NCBI GenBank assembly: GCA_017449935.1
Contig: JAFSYP010000091.1
Span: 1-33,199 of the forward strand
Direction of reading: 5' to 3'
DNA from: Clostridia bacterium
Lineage (GTDB): Bacteria > Bacillota > Clostridia > Oscillospirales > Acutalibacteraceae
DNA length: 33,199 nt
Shown here: piece after piece, positions 23,901 to 31,383 of the stretch
How the letters are laid out: each line of letters starts with the position of its first letter
How positions within the stretch are numbered: the first letter of the stretch is position 1
Notes under the pieces: model-generated
Told to the model about the DNA's origin: nothing
What the model saw: the letters and a program-made list of their open reading frames with translations, nothing else
Database searches by the model: none
Translations under genes and position numbers: made by a program

Positions 23901-24836
23901 TTATTTCGCCGTATAGTATTCCTGCTCGATCAGCGCCTTGCCCTGCGCGGAGCAGATCCAGTTGTAGAGGATGCGCTGCGGTGAATCCTGCGGCGCGTCC
24001 TTGCGGATGACCACAAAGAAATCGTCCGTCAAGGGATACTTGCCGCTCTTGATCGTCTCGTTGGAGGGCGTCACGCCGTCGACCTCCAGGATCTTGCTCG
24101 TGGTGAACCGGTCGTCCTCCCCGGCGGCCAAACGGCGGTAGATCGTGTAGCCCAGCGCATTTTCGCTGCCCTCGTACTGCGCGACCGTTTCGCGAAGGCC
24201 GTCCGTTGAGCTGAGCAGCAGATCCACGGGCGCGCCCATCAGCTTGTCGCCGAGACCGACCAGCTTGTTGAACAGCGCCTGGCTGCCGGTGGACTTGCCG
24301 CACTGGTAGGCGAGAATATCCTCGTTCTTGCCGCCGACCTCTTTCCATTTCTTGATCTTGCCGGAATAGATCCCTTTGATCTGGTCGAGCGTCAAGGACT
24401 TGACCTTGTTCTTCTTGCTGCACACAAACGCCAGCGCGTCGGTCCCGATCGGCCTTGCCTCGAGCACGGTCTGCTTTTCGCCGATATAGGCTTTTGCCTT
24501 CTCGCCCGGCTCATAGACGATCAGGATATCGAAGGTGCCGTCGACCAGTCCCTTGTAGCAGTCCGTCGTGGAATTGGAAAAAGAGATCGCCTCGTCCGCC
24601 TTTTCGCGCGAAACGCCCAGCACCGTCGCCGCGACTGCTTCGCCCATCGGCAGATTGGCCGGCGACCCACCCATACGCGGAAAGCTTTCCGCCGTAAAGG
24701 TGAACGTGCCCGTATTTTTGACAGGCGCCGTCTCTGCGCGCTGCGCGGCGGCCTGCGGCTTGTTCGCCTGTTTGGCGCCGCAGGAAGGCAGCAAAAGCAG
24801 CAGCGCCGCGCTCAAGATCGCCAATCCTCTCTTCAT
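23901..24836 (-). CDS. PstS-like phosphate/oxyanion-binding lipoprotein
   Basis: This 311-residue protein has a signal sequence ending in the lipobox LLPSC, with C19 lipidated, so it sits on the outer face of the membrane. The sequence follows the PstS-type PBP fold: PRMGGSPANLPMGEAVA, a GTFDILIVYEP strand, LTLDQIKGIYSGKIKKW and a STDGLRETVAQYEGSENALGY segment typical of phosphate-binding subunits. The ATG at 24836 follows GGGAGGGAGAG. No pstC, pstA or pstB is present in the window, so it is an orphan here, placed 76 bases ahead of feoB on the same strand. It could be a phosphate scavenger or a sensor; its ligand could also be another oxyanion. A promoter at 24864-24893 drives it. Confidence 0.88.
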   Translation of the reverse strand: MKRGLAILSAALLLLLPSCGAKQANKPQAAAQRAETAPVKNTGTFTFTAESFPRMGGSPANLPMGEAVAATVLGVSREKADEAISFSNSTTDCYKGLVDGTFDILIVYEPGEKAKAYIGEKQTVLEARPIGTDALAFVCSKKNKVKSLTLDQIKGIYSGKIKKWKEVGGKNEDILAYQCGKSTGSQALFNKLVGLGDKLMGAPVDLLLSSTDGLRETVAQYEGSENALGYTIYRRLAAGEDDRFTTSKILEVDGVTPSNETIKSGKYPLTDDFFVVIRKDAPQDSPQRILYNWICSAQGKALIEQEYYTAK

Positions 24837-24863
24837 TCGGCTCTCCCTCCCAATCCGTTCCGT

Positions 24864-24893
24864 ATTATACCACAAACCTACCCCGCAACACAA
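24864..24893 (-). promoter_or_regulatory. Promoter of the PstS-like lipoprotein gene
   Basis: On the minus strand TTGTGT (24888-24893) and a perfect TATAAT (24864-24869) are separated by 18 bases. The predicted start is about 20 bases before the ribosome site. Confidence 0.55.
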
Positions 24894-24923
24894 CCCTTTT
24901 TTTCACACACGAAAGAAGGAAAA

Positions 24924-24952
24924 GCGCCCGAAACCGTTTTGGTCTCAGGCGC
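24924..24952 (-). terminator. Rho-independent terminator of the zinc-ribbon gene
   Basis: On the minus strand GCGCCTGAGACC pairs with GGTTTCGGGCGC around a five-base loop (two G-T pairs) and is followed by TTTTCCTTCTTTC. It lies 46 bases past the zinc-ribbon gene stop and upstream of the next promoter, so it separates the two units. Confidence 0.75.
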
Positions 24953-24997
24953 TATGCGCATAAATATTATTTTATTTACTGGAAATAAAAGCCTTAC

Positions 24998-25273
24998 TTA
25001 TGCCTCTTCCTTCATCTTTGCAAAGCATTCGCTGCAGTACACAGGGCGATCTTCGCGGGGCTTGAAGGGAACTCTGGCGACGCCGCCGCATCTCTCGCAG
25101 GTGGCCTCGAACATTTCGCGTTCACGGGTGCCGTTCTTTCTCGCGTCACGGCAGGCCTTGTAGCGCTGGGGCTCATTGACGAAACCTTTTTCGGCATAGA
25201 ACTCCTGCTCGCCGGCGGTGAATACGAACTCTTCGCCGCATTCCTTACAGGTGAGTGTTTTGTCTTCGTACAT
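24998..25273 (-). CDS. Small protein with two zinc-ribbon modules
   Basis: This 91-residue protein begins MYEDKTLTCKECGEEF, the signature of the clostridial zinc-ribbon (zf-trcl-like) family, with C9, C12 and C41, followed by a second module C59-x2-C62-x17-C80-x2-C83. It may bind two zinc ions; its function is not known, and related proteins are often annotated only as zinc-ribbon or CxxC-x17-CxxC proteins. The first module shows three cysteines only; its fourth ligand is not evident. The ATG at 25273 follows GCGAGGT; the longer frame upstream would run through the tRNA-like element. It lies 104 bases after the sigma factor gene, with that element between, and has a terminator downstream. Confidence 0.88.
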   Translation of the reverse strand: MYEDKTLTCKECGEEFVFTAGEQEFYAEKGFVNEPQRYKACRDARKNGTREREMFEATCERCGGVARVPFKPREDRPVYCSECFAKMKEEA

Positions 25274-25300
25274 GTTTTTACCTCGCTTGACATAGATTTT

Positions 25301-25364
25301 TGCCCGTGGGCGGAATCGCACCGCCACCTTAGAATCACTACGCTCTACTTTAAGCTACTTGGGC
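25301..25364 (-). other. Degenerate tRNA-Arg(UCU)-like element
   Basis: Read on the minus strand, the 64 bases resemble a tRNA: an acceptor-like GCCCAAG and CACGGGC (five of seven pairs), TA at positions 8-9, a D-arm GCTT-AAAGTA-GAGC (25342-25355), an anticodon-loop-like ATTCTAA (25329-25335; anticodon UCU) and a T-arm GGCGG-TGCGATT-CCGCC (25309-25325). About seven bases are missing: only three bases separate the anticodon loop from the T-stem, so the anticodon stem cannot form and the variable loop is gone. The D-loop also lacks GG, and no CCA is encoded. It is probably a tRNA pseudogene or a tRNA-like leader structure of the zinc-ribbon gene. A functional tRNA is unlikely. Confidence 0.5.
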
Positions 25365-25376
25365 CATATGTATGAA

Positions 25377-25943
25377 TCAACTGAAGGACTTCAGTTTTTT
25401 CCGGATGCGCTGCAGGGTGTTGTCCACAGCCTTGCAGTCCTTGAGAGAGAGCCGCTCCACGATGGCGGCATAGCTGCACCCCGCCAAATACAGACGAAGC
25501 ACCGCCTGCTCCCGCTCGGACAGATGCTTGTCCACAAAGGCGAGCAGACGCTTCGCCTGCTCTTTGCCGACGACGATGTCCTGCGGGTCGGACGCGCCGA
25601 CCGTCATCGACTGCGCGGAGTCGATCGGCACCACCGCATAGGCAGGCACCGCGCCCGGACGCGTCGCGCGTCGCAGCGCGCTGCGGATGCTGTTGACGAT
25701 ACAGGTGCGTGCGTAGGTGCGAAAGGCTGCGCCCCCGTAAAAATCAAAAGAGCGCACGGCATTCAAAAGCCCGATCAGTCCTTCCTGCGCCAGATCCTCC
25801 GCGTCCAGTCCGCTTACCGACGCTGCTGAAGCAGCCTTTTGGCGAATGAACGGAAGCTGATCCGAGATCAACGACGCCATCGCAGCGTCGTCTCCCGCTC
25901 TGGCGGCACGCAGGCGATCGGCCTCTTGTTTGTCGTACACCAT
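25377..25943 (-). CDS. RNA polymerase sigma-70 family factor, SigH-like
   Basis: This 188-residue factor has region 2 (about residues 20-95), with DLAQEGLIGLLNAVRSFDF for core binding and -10 recognition and FRTYARTCIVNSIRSALRR for promoter melting, and region 4 (about 125-185), with LSEREQAVLRLYLAGCSYAAIVERLSLKDCKAVDNTLQRIRKKL as the helix-turn-helix (split here into two parts). Length and motifs suit SigH-type sporulation or stationary-phase sigma factors of Clostridia. Region 3 is not recognisable. The gene stands under a perfect consensus sigma-A promoter at 25981-26009, divergent from truB. The zinc-ribbon gene downstream is probably cotranscribed through the tRNA-like element. Confidence 0.9.
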   Translation of the reverse strand: MVYDKQEADRLRAARAGDDAAMASLISDQLPFIRQKAASAASVSGLDAEDLAQEGLIGLLNAVRSFDFYGGAAFRTYARTCIVNSIRSALRRATRPGAVPAYAVVPIDSAQSMTVGASDPQDIVVGKEQAKRLLAFVDKHLSEREQAVLRLYLAGCSYAAIVERLSLKDCKAVDNTLQRIRKKLKSFS

Positions 25944-25980
25944 GCCACCTCACAAAAAACACAACTGGTACTCTTACTTT

Positions 25981-26009
25981 ATTATAGGGCAAAACCCTTC
26001 CTTTGTCAA
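25981..26009 (-). promoter_or_regulatory. Perfect consensus sigma-A promoter for the sigma factor gene
   Basis: On the minus strand TTGACA (26004-26009), 17 bases and TATAAT (25981-25986) match the consensus at all twelve positions with ideal spacing. It starts transcription about 30 bases before the sigma factor ATG. It is back to back with the truB promoter, 44 bases away. Confidence 0.85.
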
Positions 26010-26053
26010 GCATATTTTCAGGTATTTTTATCATTTTCTCCCTTTTTAAAAAT

Positions 26054-26082
26054 TTGCTTTTTCTTAACAGTTATGATATAAT
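26054..26082 (+). promoter_or_regulatory. Sigma-A-type promoter for truB and the following genes
   Basis: TTGCTT (26054-26059) and TATAAT (26077-26082) are separated by 17 bases. Transcription would start near 26089, leaving a leader of about 46 bases to the truB ATG, with GGGAGGGACGGT as its ribosome site. All following genes to 33030 are on this strand with short gaps. Confidence 0.75.
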
Positions 26083-26134
26083 ATAAAAACATATATGGAT
26101 TATTCTTACGACACGAACAAACGGGAGGGACGGT

Positions 26135-27028
26135 ATGACGGGCGTACTGCTGCTGGATAAGCACGAGGGCATCACTTCCTTCCGGGCCGCATCGCAGCTG
26201 CGCCGGATATTCGGCGAAAAAAAGATCGGTCATACCGGCACGCTCGACCCGATGGCGTCGGGACTGCTGCCCGTTCTGCTGGGCGGCGCGACGCGGTTTT
26301 CCGAGCTGCTCGTCAGCCACGACAAGGCTTACCGCGCCACGTTCCTGCTGGGCGTGCAGACCGATACGCTCGACATCACCGGCGCCGTCGTATGTCAAAG
26401 GTACGTCGACTGCGGAGAGGCCGACGTGCTGCGCGCGCTCGACGCGTTCCGCGGCCGCATTCGTCAATACCCGCCCATGTACTCCGCCGTCAGTCAGAAC
26501 GGCGTGCGGCTGTACAAGCTCGCGCGGCAGGGCGTTGAAGTGGAGCGTCCCGCCAGAGAGGTGGAGATCTACCGTCTGGAGCTGGTTTCCTCCAACGTGC
26601 AGAAGGGCGAATACATCGTCGACGTGCGGTGCAGCGCGGGGACGTATATCCGCTCGCTCGTCTGCGACCTCGGCGAAGCGCTCGGCTGCGGCGCGGTGCT
26701 GACGGCGCTGCGGCGTACCGAAGCGAACGGCTTTTTTGTGCGGGACGCGCACACGCTCGACGAGCTGCGCGCATGTCCTCCGCAGGAGCTGCGCGCGTAT
26801 GTACTGCCGATCGACCGCGTTCTTTCCGCGTATCCCGCAGTCGCCGTGACCGAGAAGCAGGCCATCCGTTTCAAAAACGGCGGGGCGCTGGATCTCGGCC
26901 GCCTGCGCGGCGTCGGCAGCGGTGTGCTGCACCGCGTTTACGGTCCGGACGGCGTTTTTCTGGGGTTGGGAGAACTGCGTCCCGAACAAAACGAGCTGGC
27001 TGTGCGGCGCCTGCTGACTGAGAGGTGA
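26135..27028 (+). CDS. truB: tRNA pseudouridine(55) synthase TruB
   Basis: TruB makes pseudouridine 55 in the T-loop of tRNAs. The 297-residue sequence starts GVLLLDKHEGITS and holds the active-site motif KIGHTGTLDPMASGLLPV with catalytic D38, followed by KAYRATFLLGVQTDTLD and the RIRQYPPMYSAVSQNGVRLYKLARQG segment (in two stretches) that defines the TruB family. The C-terminal part (about 225-297) is a small RNA-binding domain. It is the first gene after the divergent promoter region, and the signal peptidase gene follows after four bases. The usual partners rbfA, infB and ribF are not next to it in this window. Confidence 0.96.
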   Translation: MTGVLLLDKHEGITSFRAASQLRRIFGEKKIGHTGTLDPMASGLLPVLLGGATRFSELLVSHDKAYRATFLLGVQTDTLDITGAVVCQRYVDCGEADVLRALDAFRGRIRQYPPMYSAVSQNGVRLYKLARQGVEVERPAREVEIYRLELVSSNVQKGEYIVDVRCSAGTYIRSLVCDLGEALGCGAVLTALRRTEANGFFVRDAHTLDELRACPPQELRAYVLPIDRVLSAYPAVAVTEKQAIRFKNGGALDLGRLRGVGSGVLHRVYGPDGVFLGLGELRPEQNELAVRRLLTER

Positions 27029-27032
27029 CCTC

Positions 27033-27551
27033 ATGCGAAAACATATCCGAAAAGCTGCCAGAACACTGGCCGGGATCGCGGCGGCCTTTGTCGTCGTGAG
27101 CATCCTGTTCAACGTTCTGTTCCGCGTCATTTATGTGGACGGAGAATCTATGGAGCCGACGTTTGAAAGCGGAGATTGGATCGCCGCGTGCCGTCCGGCC
27201 GCCGTCCACCGCGGCGACGTCGTGCTGACCAATACCGACAATCCTTACGAAGCGCGGCTCATCAAGCGGCTGATCGCGTTCGGCGGCGAAACGGTCGACA
27301 TCGACTACGAAACGGGCACGGTCACCGTCGACGGGATCGCGCTCGAAGAAACATATCTGGCGGACAAAACGGTCCGCGGCGGCGATGTGACGTTTCCGCT
27401 GACCGTCCCCGAAGGATGCGTGTTCCTGCTCGGCGACAACCGCGTCAATTCCGTGGACAGCCGCTATTCCGAGATCGGCTGCATCCCGCAGGACGATCTG
27501 ATCGGCCCCGTCGTGATGCGGCTGCTGCCCGCGCCGCTTCGGCTGCTGTGA
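27033..27551 (+). CDS. lepB: Signal peptidase I (S26 family)
   Basis: This 172-residue membrane protease cleaves signal peptides of exported preproteins. One N-terminal membrane helix (residues 11-31) is followed by the catalytic serine S39 in the GESMEPT motif, the catalytic lysine K78 in ARLIKRLIA, and the GDNRVNSVDSR box near residue 131-141. This is the short Gram-positive-type form. It starts four bases after truB and its TGA overlaps the GTG start of the DUF5131 gene (GTGA), so expression is probably coupled. The many exported proteins in the window are candidate clients, although every Firmicute needs this enzyme. Confidence 0.94.
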   Translation: MRKHIRKAARTLAGIAAAFVVVSILFNVLFRVIYVDGESMEPTFESGDWIAACRPAAVHRGDVVLTNTDNPYEARLIKRLIAFGGETVDIDYETGTVTVDGIALEETYLADKTVRGGDVTFPLTVPEGCVFLLGDNRVNSVDSRYSEIGCIPQDDLIGPVVMRLLPAPLRLL

Positions 27552-28285
27552 GCGCGATCTGGAATCCGTGGCACGGATGCGAAAAGTATTCCGAAGGCTG
27601 CGCGCATTGTTACGTGTACCGCCGGGACGAATCGGTCGGGCGCGACGCGTCCACGGTCTATAAAACAAAGAACTTCGATCTGCCCTTGCGCAGAAAGCGG
27701 GACGGATCGTTTGTGCTGCCGCCGGGCGAAACGGTCTACGCCTGCATGACGTCGGACTTCTTTCTGCCCGCCGCGGACGGCTTCCGCGCCGACGCATGGC
27801 AGATGATCCGTGCGCGGCAGGATCTGCGGTTCATCATCATCACCAAGCGCATCGTGCGCTTTGCGGACTGCGCGCCGCCGGATTGGGGCGCGGGCTGGGC
27901 AAACGTCACGCTCACCTGTACGGTCGAGAGCGAAAAGCAGTGCCGCATCCGTATGCCGGTCTTTCAGACGGTCCCCGCCGCGCGCAAGCAGATCTGCTGC
28001 GAGCCGCTTTTGGAGCCGGTCGACCTGTCGCCCTATCTCGACGGGATCTCGCTGGTGATCGTCGGCGGCGAGAGCGGCAGCGACGCGCGCATATGCCGCT
28101 GGACGTGGGTGCTCGATCTGCACCGCCAGTGCGCACAGGCAGGCGTCCCCTTCTATTTCAAGCAGACCGGCGCACGGTTTGAAAAGGACGGCAAGGTCTT
28201 TCTGATCCCGCGCAGCCGTCAGCTTTCGCAGGCATCCAAGGCGCGGCAAATGTACTTTTCGGGAGGCATGGAGCATGAGTCCTAA
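27548..28285 (+). CDS. DUF5131 (phage Gp37/Gp68-like) family protein
   Basis: Starting at a GTG that overlaps the lepB stop, this 245-residue protein begins SAIWNPWHGC and shows C11-x6-C18-x2-C21-Y, the three-cysteine motif of the DUF5131/Gp37-Gp68 family, which resembles a radical-SAM or Fe-S cluster binding loop. Further conserved parts are ACMTSDFF, LRFIIITKR, ICCEPLLEPVDL and VIVGGESGSDAR. Members of the family are found in phages and bacterial chromosomes; their biochemical function is not established to my knowledge. It overlaps the glycosyltransferase gene by 11 bases. An alternative start inside lepB is rejected because the homologous part begins at SAIWNPW. Confidence 0.9.
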   Translation: MSAIWNPWHGCEKYSEGCAHCYVYRRDESVGRDASTVYKTKNFDLPLRRKRDGSFVLPPGETVYACMTSDFFLPAADGFRADAWQMIRARQDLRFIIITKRIVRFADCAPPDWGAGWANVTLTCTVESEKQCRIRMPVFQTVPAARKQICCEPLLEPVDLSPYLDGISLVIVGGESGSDARICRWTWVLDLHRQCAQAGVPFYFKQTGARFEKDGKVFLIPRSRQLSQASKARQMYFSGGMEHES

Positions 28286-29297
28286 GGTCAGCGTCGTCAT
28301 TCCCTGCTATAACTGCATCGACTACCTCGAAGAGAGCGTGCGATCCGTGCTCGCGCAGACGCTGCGGGAGTTGGAAATCCTAATCGTGGACGACGGCTCC
28401 ACGGACGGCAGCGGCGCGCTCGCGGATTCGCTGGCCGCGCAGGACGACCGCATCCGCGTGATCCATCAGAAAAACGGCGGCCTGCCCGTAGCGCGCAACA
28501 GCGGCATCGACGCGGCCTGCGGCGAGTATATCGCGTTTCTGGACGCGGACGACCTGGTCCTCCCGAACGCCTATGAAACGCTGTATCAGACAGCCGTTTC
28601 CCTCTCGTGCGAAGTCGTAACGTGTGCGTATCAATCGTTCCGCGATACCAAGATCATGAACCCGGTACGACCGAATTTCCCGTTCTATTCGCGGCTGAAC
28701 GCACAATGGATCCGGCAGGAGATGCCGCGTCTTGCGCAGGACGACTCGCTGCCCTTCGTCTGGCGGCGGCTCTATGCGGGCACGCTCTTTCGGGAAAAGG
28801 GCGTGCGCTTCGATCCGGCGATCCGTGTGTGTGAAGACGCGACGTTCTGTATGGAATGCCTGCTGCGCGCGGACGGCGTTGCCGCCGTGCCGGACTGCCT
28901 GTACCGGTACCGCATTGTGCCAACCAGCCTGATCCGCAGCAAAAAATACAATCCGTATCTGACCGCTTCGCTGCTGCGGCAGTATGACGAGAAAAAGAAA
29001 CTGAGTGACGCATATATGCCGGAACAGACGCAGGCGCTGCTCTGCACGCTGGCCGAAAACACCTACCGGCATATCTCCCGCCTGATCTTCTTCAACGTGT
29101 TCCGCAAGGACGGCGGGCAGTATCGGGAGTTCCGCGCCGCCGTTCACGCGCCGATCTTTCGGGATATGCGCCGATGGTTCGATCTTCGCGCGCACCGCAG
29201 CCGCTCTCTGGAATGGTTCATCTTTTTATGTCTGCGGCTCCGGCTTTATTTTCCTGCCTTCTGCATAGCCAAACGTATTTTCGGAAAGGATAACTGA
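28275..29297 (+). CDS. Glycosyltransferase family 2
   Basis: This 340-residue GT-A-fold enzyme transfers a sugar from a nucleotide donor to an acceptor on the cytoplasmic side. The N-terminal VSVVIPCYNCIDYLEESVRSVL stretch (in two parts), VDDGSTDGS (38-46) and the metal-binding D90-A-D92 are canonical for GT2. The C-terminal region ends in hydrophobic and basic helices (FIFLCLRLRLYF) that may associate with the membrane. The gene overlaps the DUF5131 gene by 11 bases and is followed two bases later by an MscS gene. The acceptor (wall polymer, capsule or glycolipid) cannot be named. Confidence 0.92.
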   Translation: MSPKVSVVIPCYNCIDYLEESVRSVLAQTLRELEILIVDDGSTDGSGALADSLAAQDDRIRVIHQKNGGLPVARNSGIDAACGEYIAFLDADDLVLPNAYETLYQTAVSLSCEVVTCAYQSFRDTKIMNPVRPNFPFYSRLNAQWIRQEMPRLAQDDSLPFVWRRLYAGTLFREKGVRFDPAIRVCEDATFCMECLLRADGVAAVPDCLYRYRIVPTSLIRSKKYNPYLTASLLRQYDEKKKLSDAYMPEQTQALLCTLAENTYRHISRLIFFNVFRKDGGQYREFRAAVHAPIFRDMRRWFDLRAHRSRSLEWFIFLCLRLRLYFPAFCIAKRIFGKDN

Positions 29298-29298
29298 T

Positions 29299-30174
29299 AT
29301 GGAAGAGACCACGCAAGCCCTGTTTCAGTGGCAGAATCCGTCCGCCGTCACGCTGGAGGACGTTCCCGGCTTTCTGGATCGTGTGAAGGACAAGCTCTAT
29401 GACGTCGTGACGACCTACGGGATGCGTCTGATCCTCGCGATACTTCTGCTGATCGTCGGCTATAAGCTCGTCGGCTGGATCATCCGCGCCTATAAAAAGT
29501 CCAAAGTCTATGCGCGGCTCGATCCGACGGTGCGCTCGTTCCTCAAAAGCGTCATCTCCATCACGCTCAAGCTGCTGGTCATCGTTTCCGCGGCCGCCCT
29601 CATGGGCGTGCCGATGTCGTCGATGATCGCGCTCGTCACTTCGGCGGGTCTGACGATCGGTCTGGCGCTGCAGGGAGGGCTGAGCAATATCGCGGGCGGC
29701 TTCGTCATTATGGTGTTCAAGCCCTTCGCCGTCGGCGACTATATCTGCTTCAGCCAGTACGAAGGCACCGTTAAAAGCATCAGCATCTTTTACACAAAGA
29801 TCATCACGCTGGACAACCGGCAGATCATGATTCCCAACAGTATGGTGTCCAACGACGCTCTGATCAACAATTCCGCCATGCATACGCGGCGTGTCGACCT
29901 GAATTTTTCCGTCAGCTACGACAGTGATCTCGACCAAGTGCGCGACGTCATCCTGCGCGCGGCGGCCGACGATCCGGACGTGCGCAGCGAGCCGGCGCCC
30001 GCGGCGCTGCTTATGAAGCAGGATTCCAGCGCGCTCGTGTTCTGCTGCCGGGTGTTCTGCAAAACGGAAAAGTATTGGGACGTGTATTTCCGCCTGAACG
30101 AAGCGGTCAAACGCGCCTTTGACGAAAACGGGATCTCGATCCCCTACCCCCAAATGGATGTACATATGAAGTAA
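29299..30174 (+). CDS. Small-conductance mechanosensitive channel (MscS family)
   Basis: This 291-residue channel protein has three membrane segments (about residues 48-68, 80-105 and 118-150). The pore helix holds the MscS signature GLTIGLALQGGLSNIAGGFVIM (two stretches), followed by the beta domain (FKPFAVGDYICF, DNRQIMIPNSMV) and the alpha/beta domain with the usual terminal PYPQMDVH. It releases solutes under hypoosmotic stress. A putative GGAAAGGATAACTG ribosome site precedes the ATG, two bases after the glycosyltransferase stop. Length is close to the E. coli MscS (286). Confidence 0.94.
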   Translation: MEETTQALFQWQNPSAVTLEDVPGFLDRVKDKLYDVVTTYGMRLILAILLLIVGYKLVGWIIRAYKKSKVYARLDPTVRSFLKSVISITLKLLVIVSAAALMGVPMSSMIALVTSAGLTIGLALQGGLSNIAGGFVIMVFKPFAVGDYICFSQYEGTVKSISIFYTKIITLDNRQIMIPNSMVSNDALINNSAMHTRRVDLNFSVSYDSDLDQVRDVILRAAADDPDVRSEPAPAALLMKQDSSALVFCCRVFCKTEKYWDVYFRLNEAVKRAFDENGISIPYPQMDVHMK

Positions 30175-30226
30175 AGGCCGTACCGCGCATATCCGACTGT
30201 ACGGTATGCCGAGAGAAGGTGCCCGG

Positions 30227-31381
30227 ATGGAATATAAATGGAAAGAAGCCACTTTACTGGTATCGCTGCTGCGCGCGGCGCTGGACGCGGAAACGCCCGA
30301 CGTTCCCGAAGACGTGGATTGGGAAAACCTTTGCGCGCTTGCCGTGCTGCAAAGGACTGAGTCGATGGTTTGTGCGGCGCTCTCCGGCGTGCCGGATGTT
30401 CCGCAGCAGATTATGGACCGGCTTAACCGTGCCTACAAAAAAGAGATCGCCGCGTACCACGTGCGCCGCAGCGAGGGATTGAAGATTCTGAACGCCTTTG
30501 AAGTCAACGGCGTCGACTGCGTTCCGCTCAAGGGCTGGGTCCTGCAGGATCTGTATCCGAACCCCGCCATGCGCTATATGTGTGATCTGGACATTCTCTT
30601 CAAGCCGGAACAGTCCGCCGACGTCCAGCGTGTTTTGGAAGCGCTGGACTACATCCCGCAGGAATTGGGCGGCAATCCGGAGGTTTATTTCAAAAAGCCG
30701 ATCATGAACATCGAGATGCACAAGGCGATCGTGCGGGATAAAACCGATTATTACGACCGTATCTGGGAACGCGTCGTGCTGCAAAAGCCGTGTGAGCACA
30801 CGTATCACATGACCGACGAGGACTTTTACCTCTATATGATCGCGCATTTCTATAAGCATTTCGTCGGCGGCGGCACGGGCGTGCGCTACGTTTGCGACAC
30901 AGAGGTTTTCCTGCGCGCGCACGGCGACACGCTTGACCGCGCTTATGTGGACGCGCAGCTTCAAAGAAGCGGATACCTTGATTTTGAACGGCAGGTCCGC
31001 GCGCTGTGCCGCGCATGGTTCCACGGGGAACCGATCGACGAGGCGCTGACCGTCTTTTCCAAAAAGATGCTCTTCTCCGGCGTTTTCGGCACGCCGGAAC
31101 GCGCCATCGAAAACACCGTGCGCTCGGCGGTCGAGCATATGCCCGGCAAGAGCGTACAGGCGAAAAAGCTGCGGTATATCCTTTCGCTTTTGTTCCCGCC
31201 GCTGTCCGTGATGCGGGACGTTTATACTGTGCTGCGCAAGCTGCCGTTCCTGCTGCCGCTGTTCTGGATCGTGCGCGGCATACAGCGTCTGTTTTCGGGA
31301 CGCGACCGTGCGCGCGAGCTGCTGCAGCACACCGATTCCGTTTCGCGGGAGATCTCCGCCGAAACGGGCAGGGAGGTATAG
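30227..31381 (+). CDS. Nucleotidyltransferase-family protein (NTP_transf_5-like)
   Basis: This 384-residue protein has a helical N-terminal region, then the nucleotidyltransferase-like core with VDCVPLKGWVLQDLYP and MRYMCDLDILF, where D-x-D residues would bind metal, then INIEMHK, a His-rich MIAHFYKHFVGGG segment and a C-terminal hydrophobic stretch. It matches the putative nucleotidyltransferase family that often lies near polysaccharide and exopolymer genes. The ATG at 30227 follows AGAAGGTGCCCGG; the ATG seven codons upstream lacks a site. It starts about 50 bases after the MscS gene, and the alcohol dehydrogenase gene begins two bases after it. The donor and acceptor are not known. Confidence 0.82.
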   Translation: MEYKWKEATLLVSLLRAALDAETPDVPEDVDWENLCALAVLQRTESMVCAALSGVPDVPQQIMDRLNRAYKKEIAAYHVRRSEGLKILNAFEVNGVDCVPLKGWVLQDLYPNPAMRYMCDLDILFKPEQSADVQRVLEALDYIPQELGGNPEVYFKKPIMNIEMHKAIVRDKTDYYDRIWERVVLQKPCEHTYHMTDEDFYLYMIAHFYKHFVGGGTGVRYVCDTEVFLRAHGDTLDRAYVDAQLQRSGYLDFERQVRALCRAWFHGEPIDEALTVFSKKMLFSGVFGTPERAIENTVRSAVEHMPGKSVQAKKLRYILSLLFPPLSVMRDVYTVLRKLPFLLPLFWIVRGIQRLFSGRDRARELLQHTDSVSREISAETGREV

Positions 31382-31383
31382 CC

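Noticed and set aside
31006-31383. Extended N-terminus of the alcohol dehydrogenase
   Set aside because: It lies in a different phase inside the nucleotidyltransferase gene; the ATG at 31384 fits the family start.
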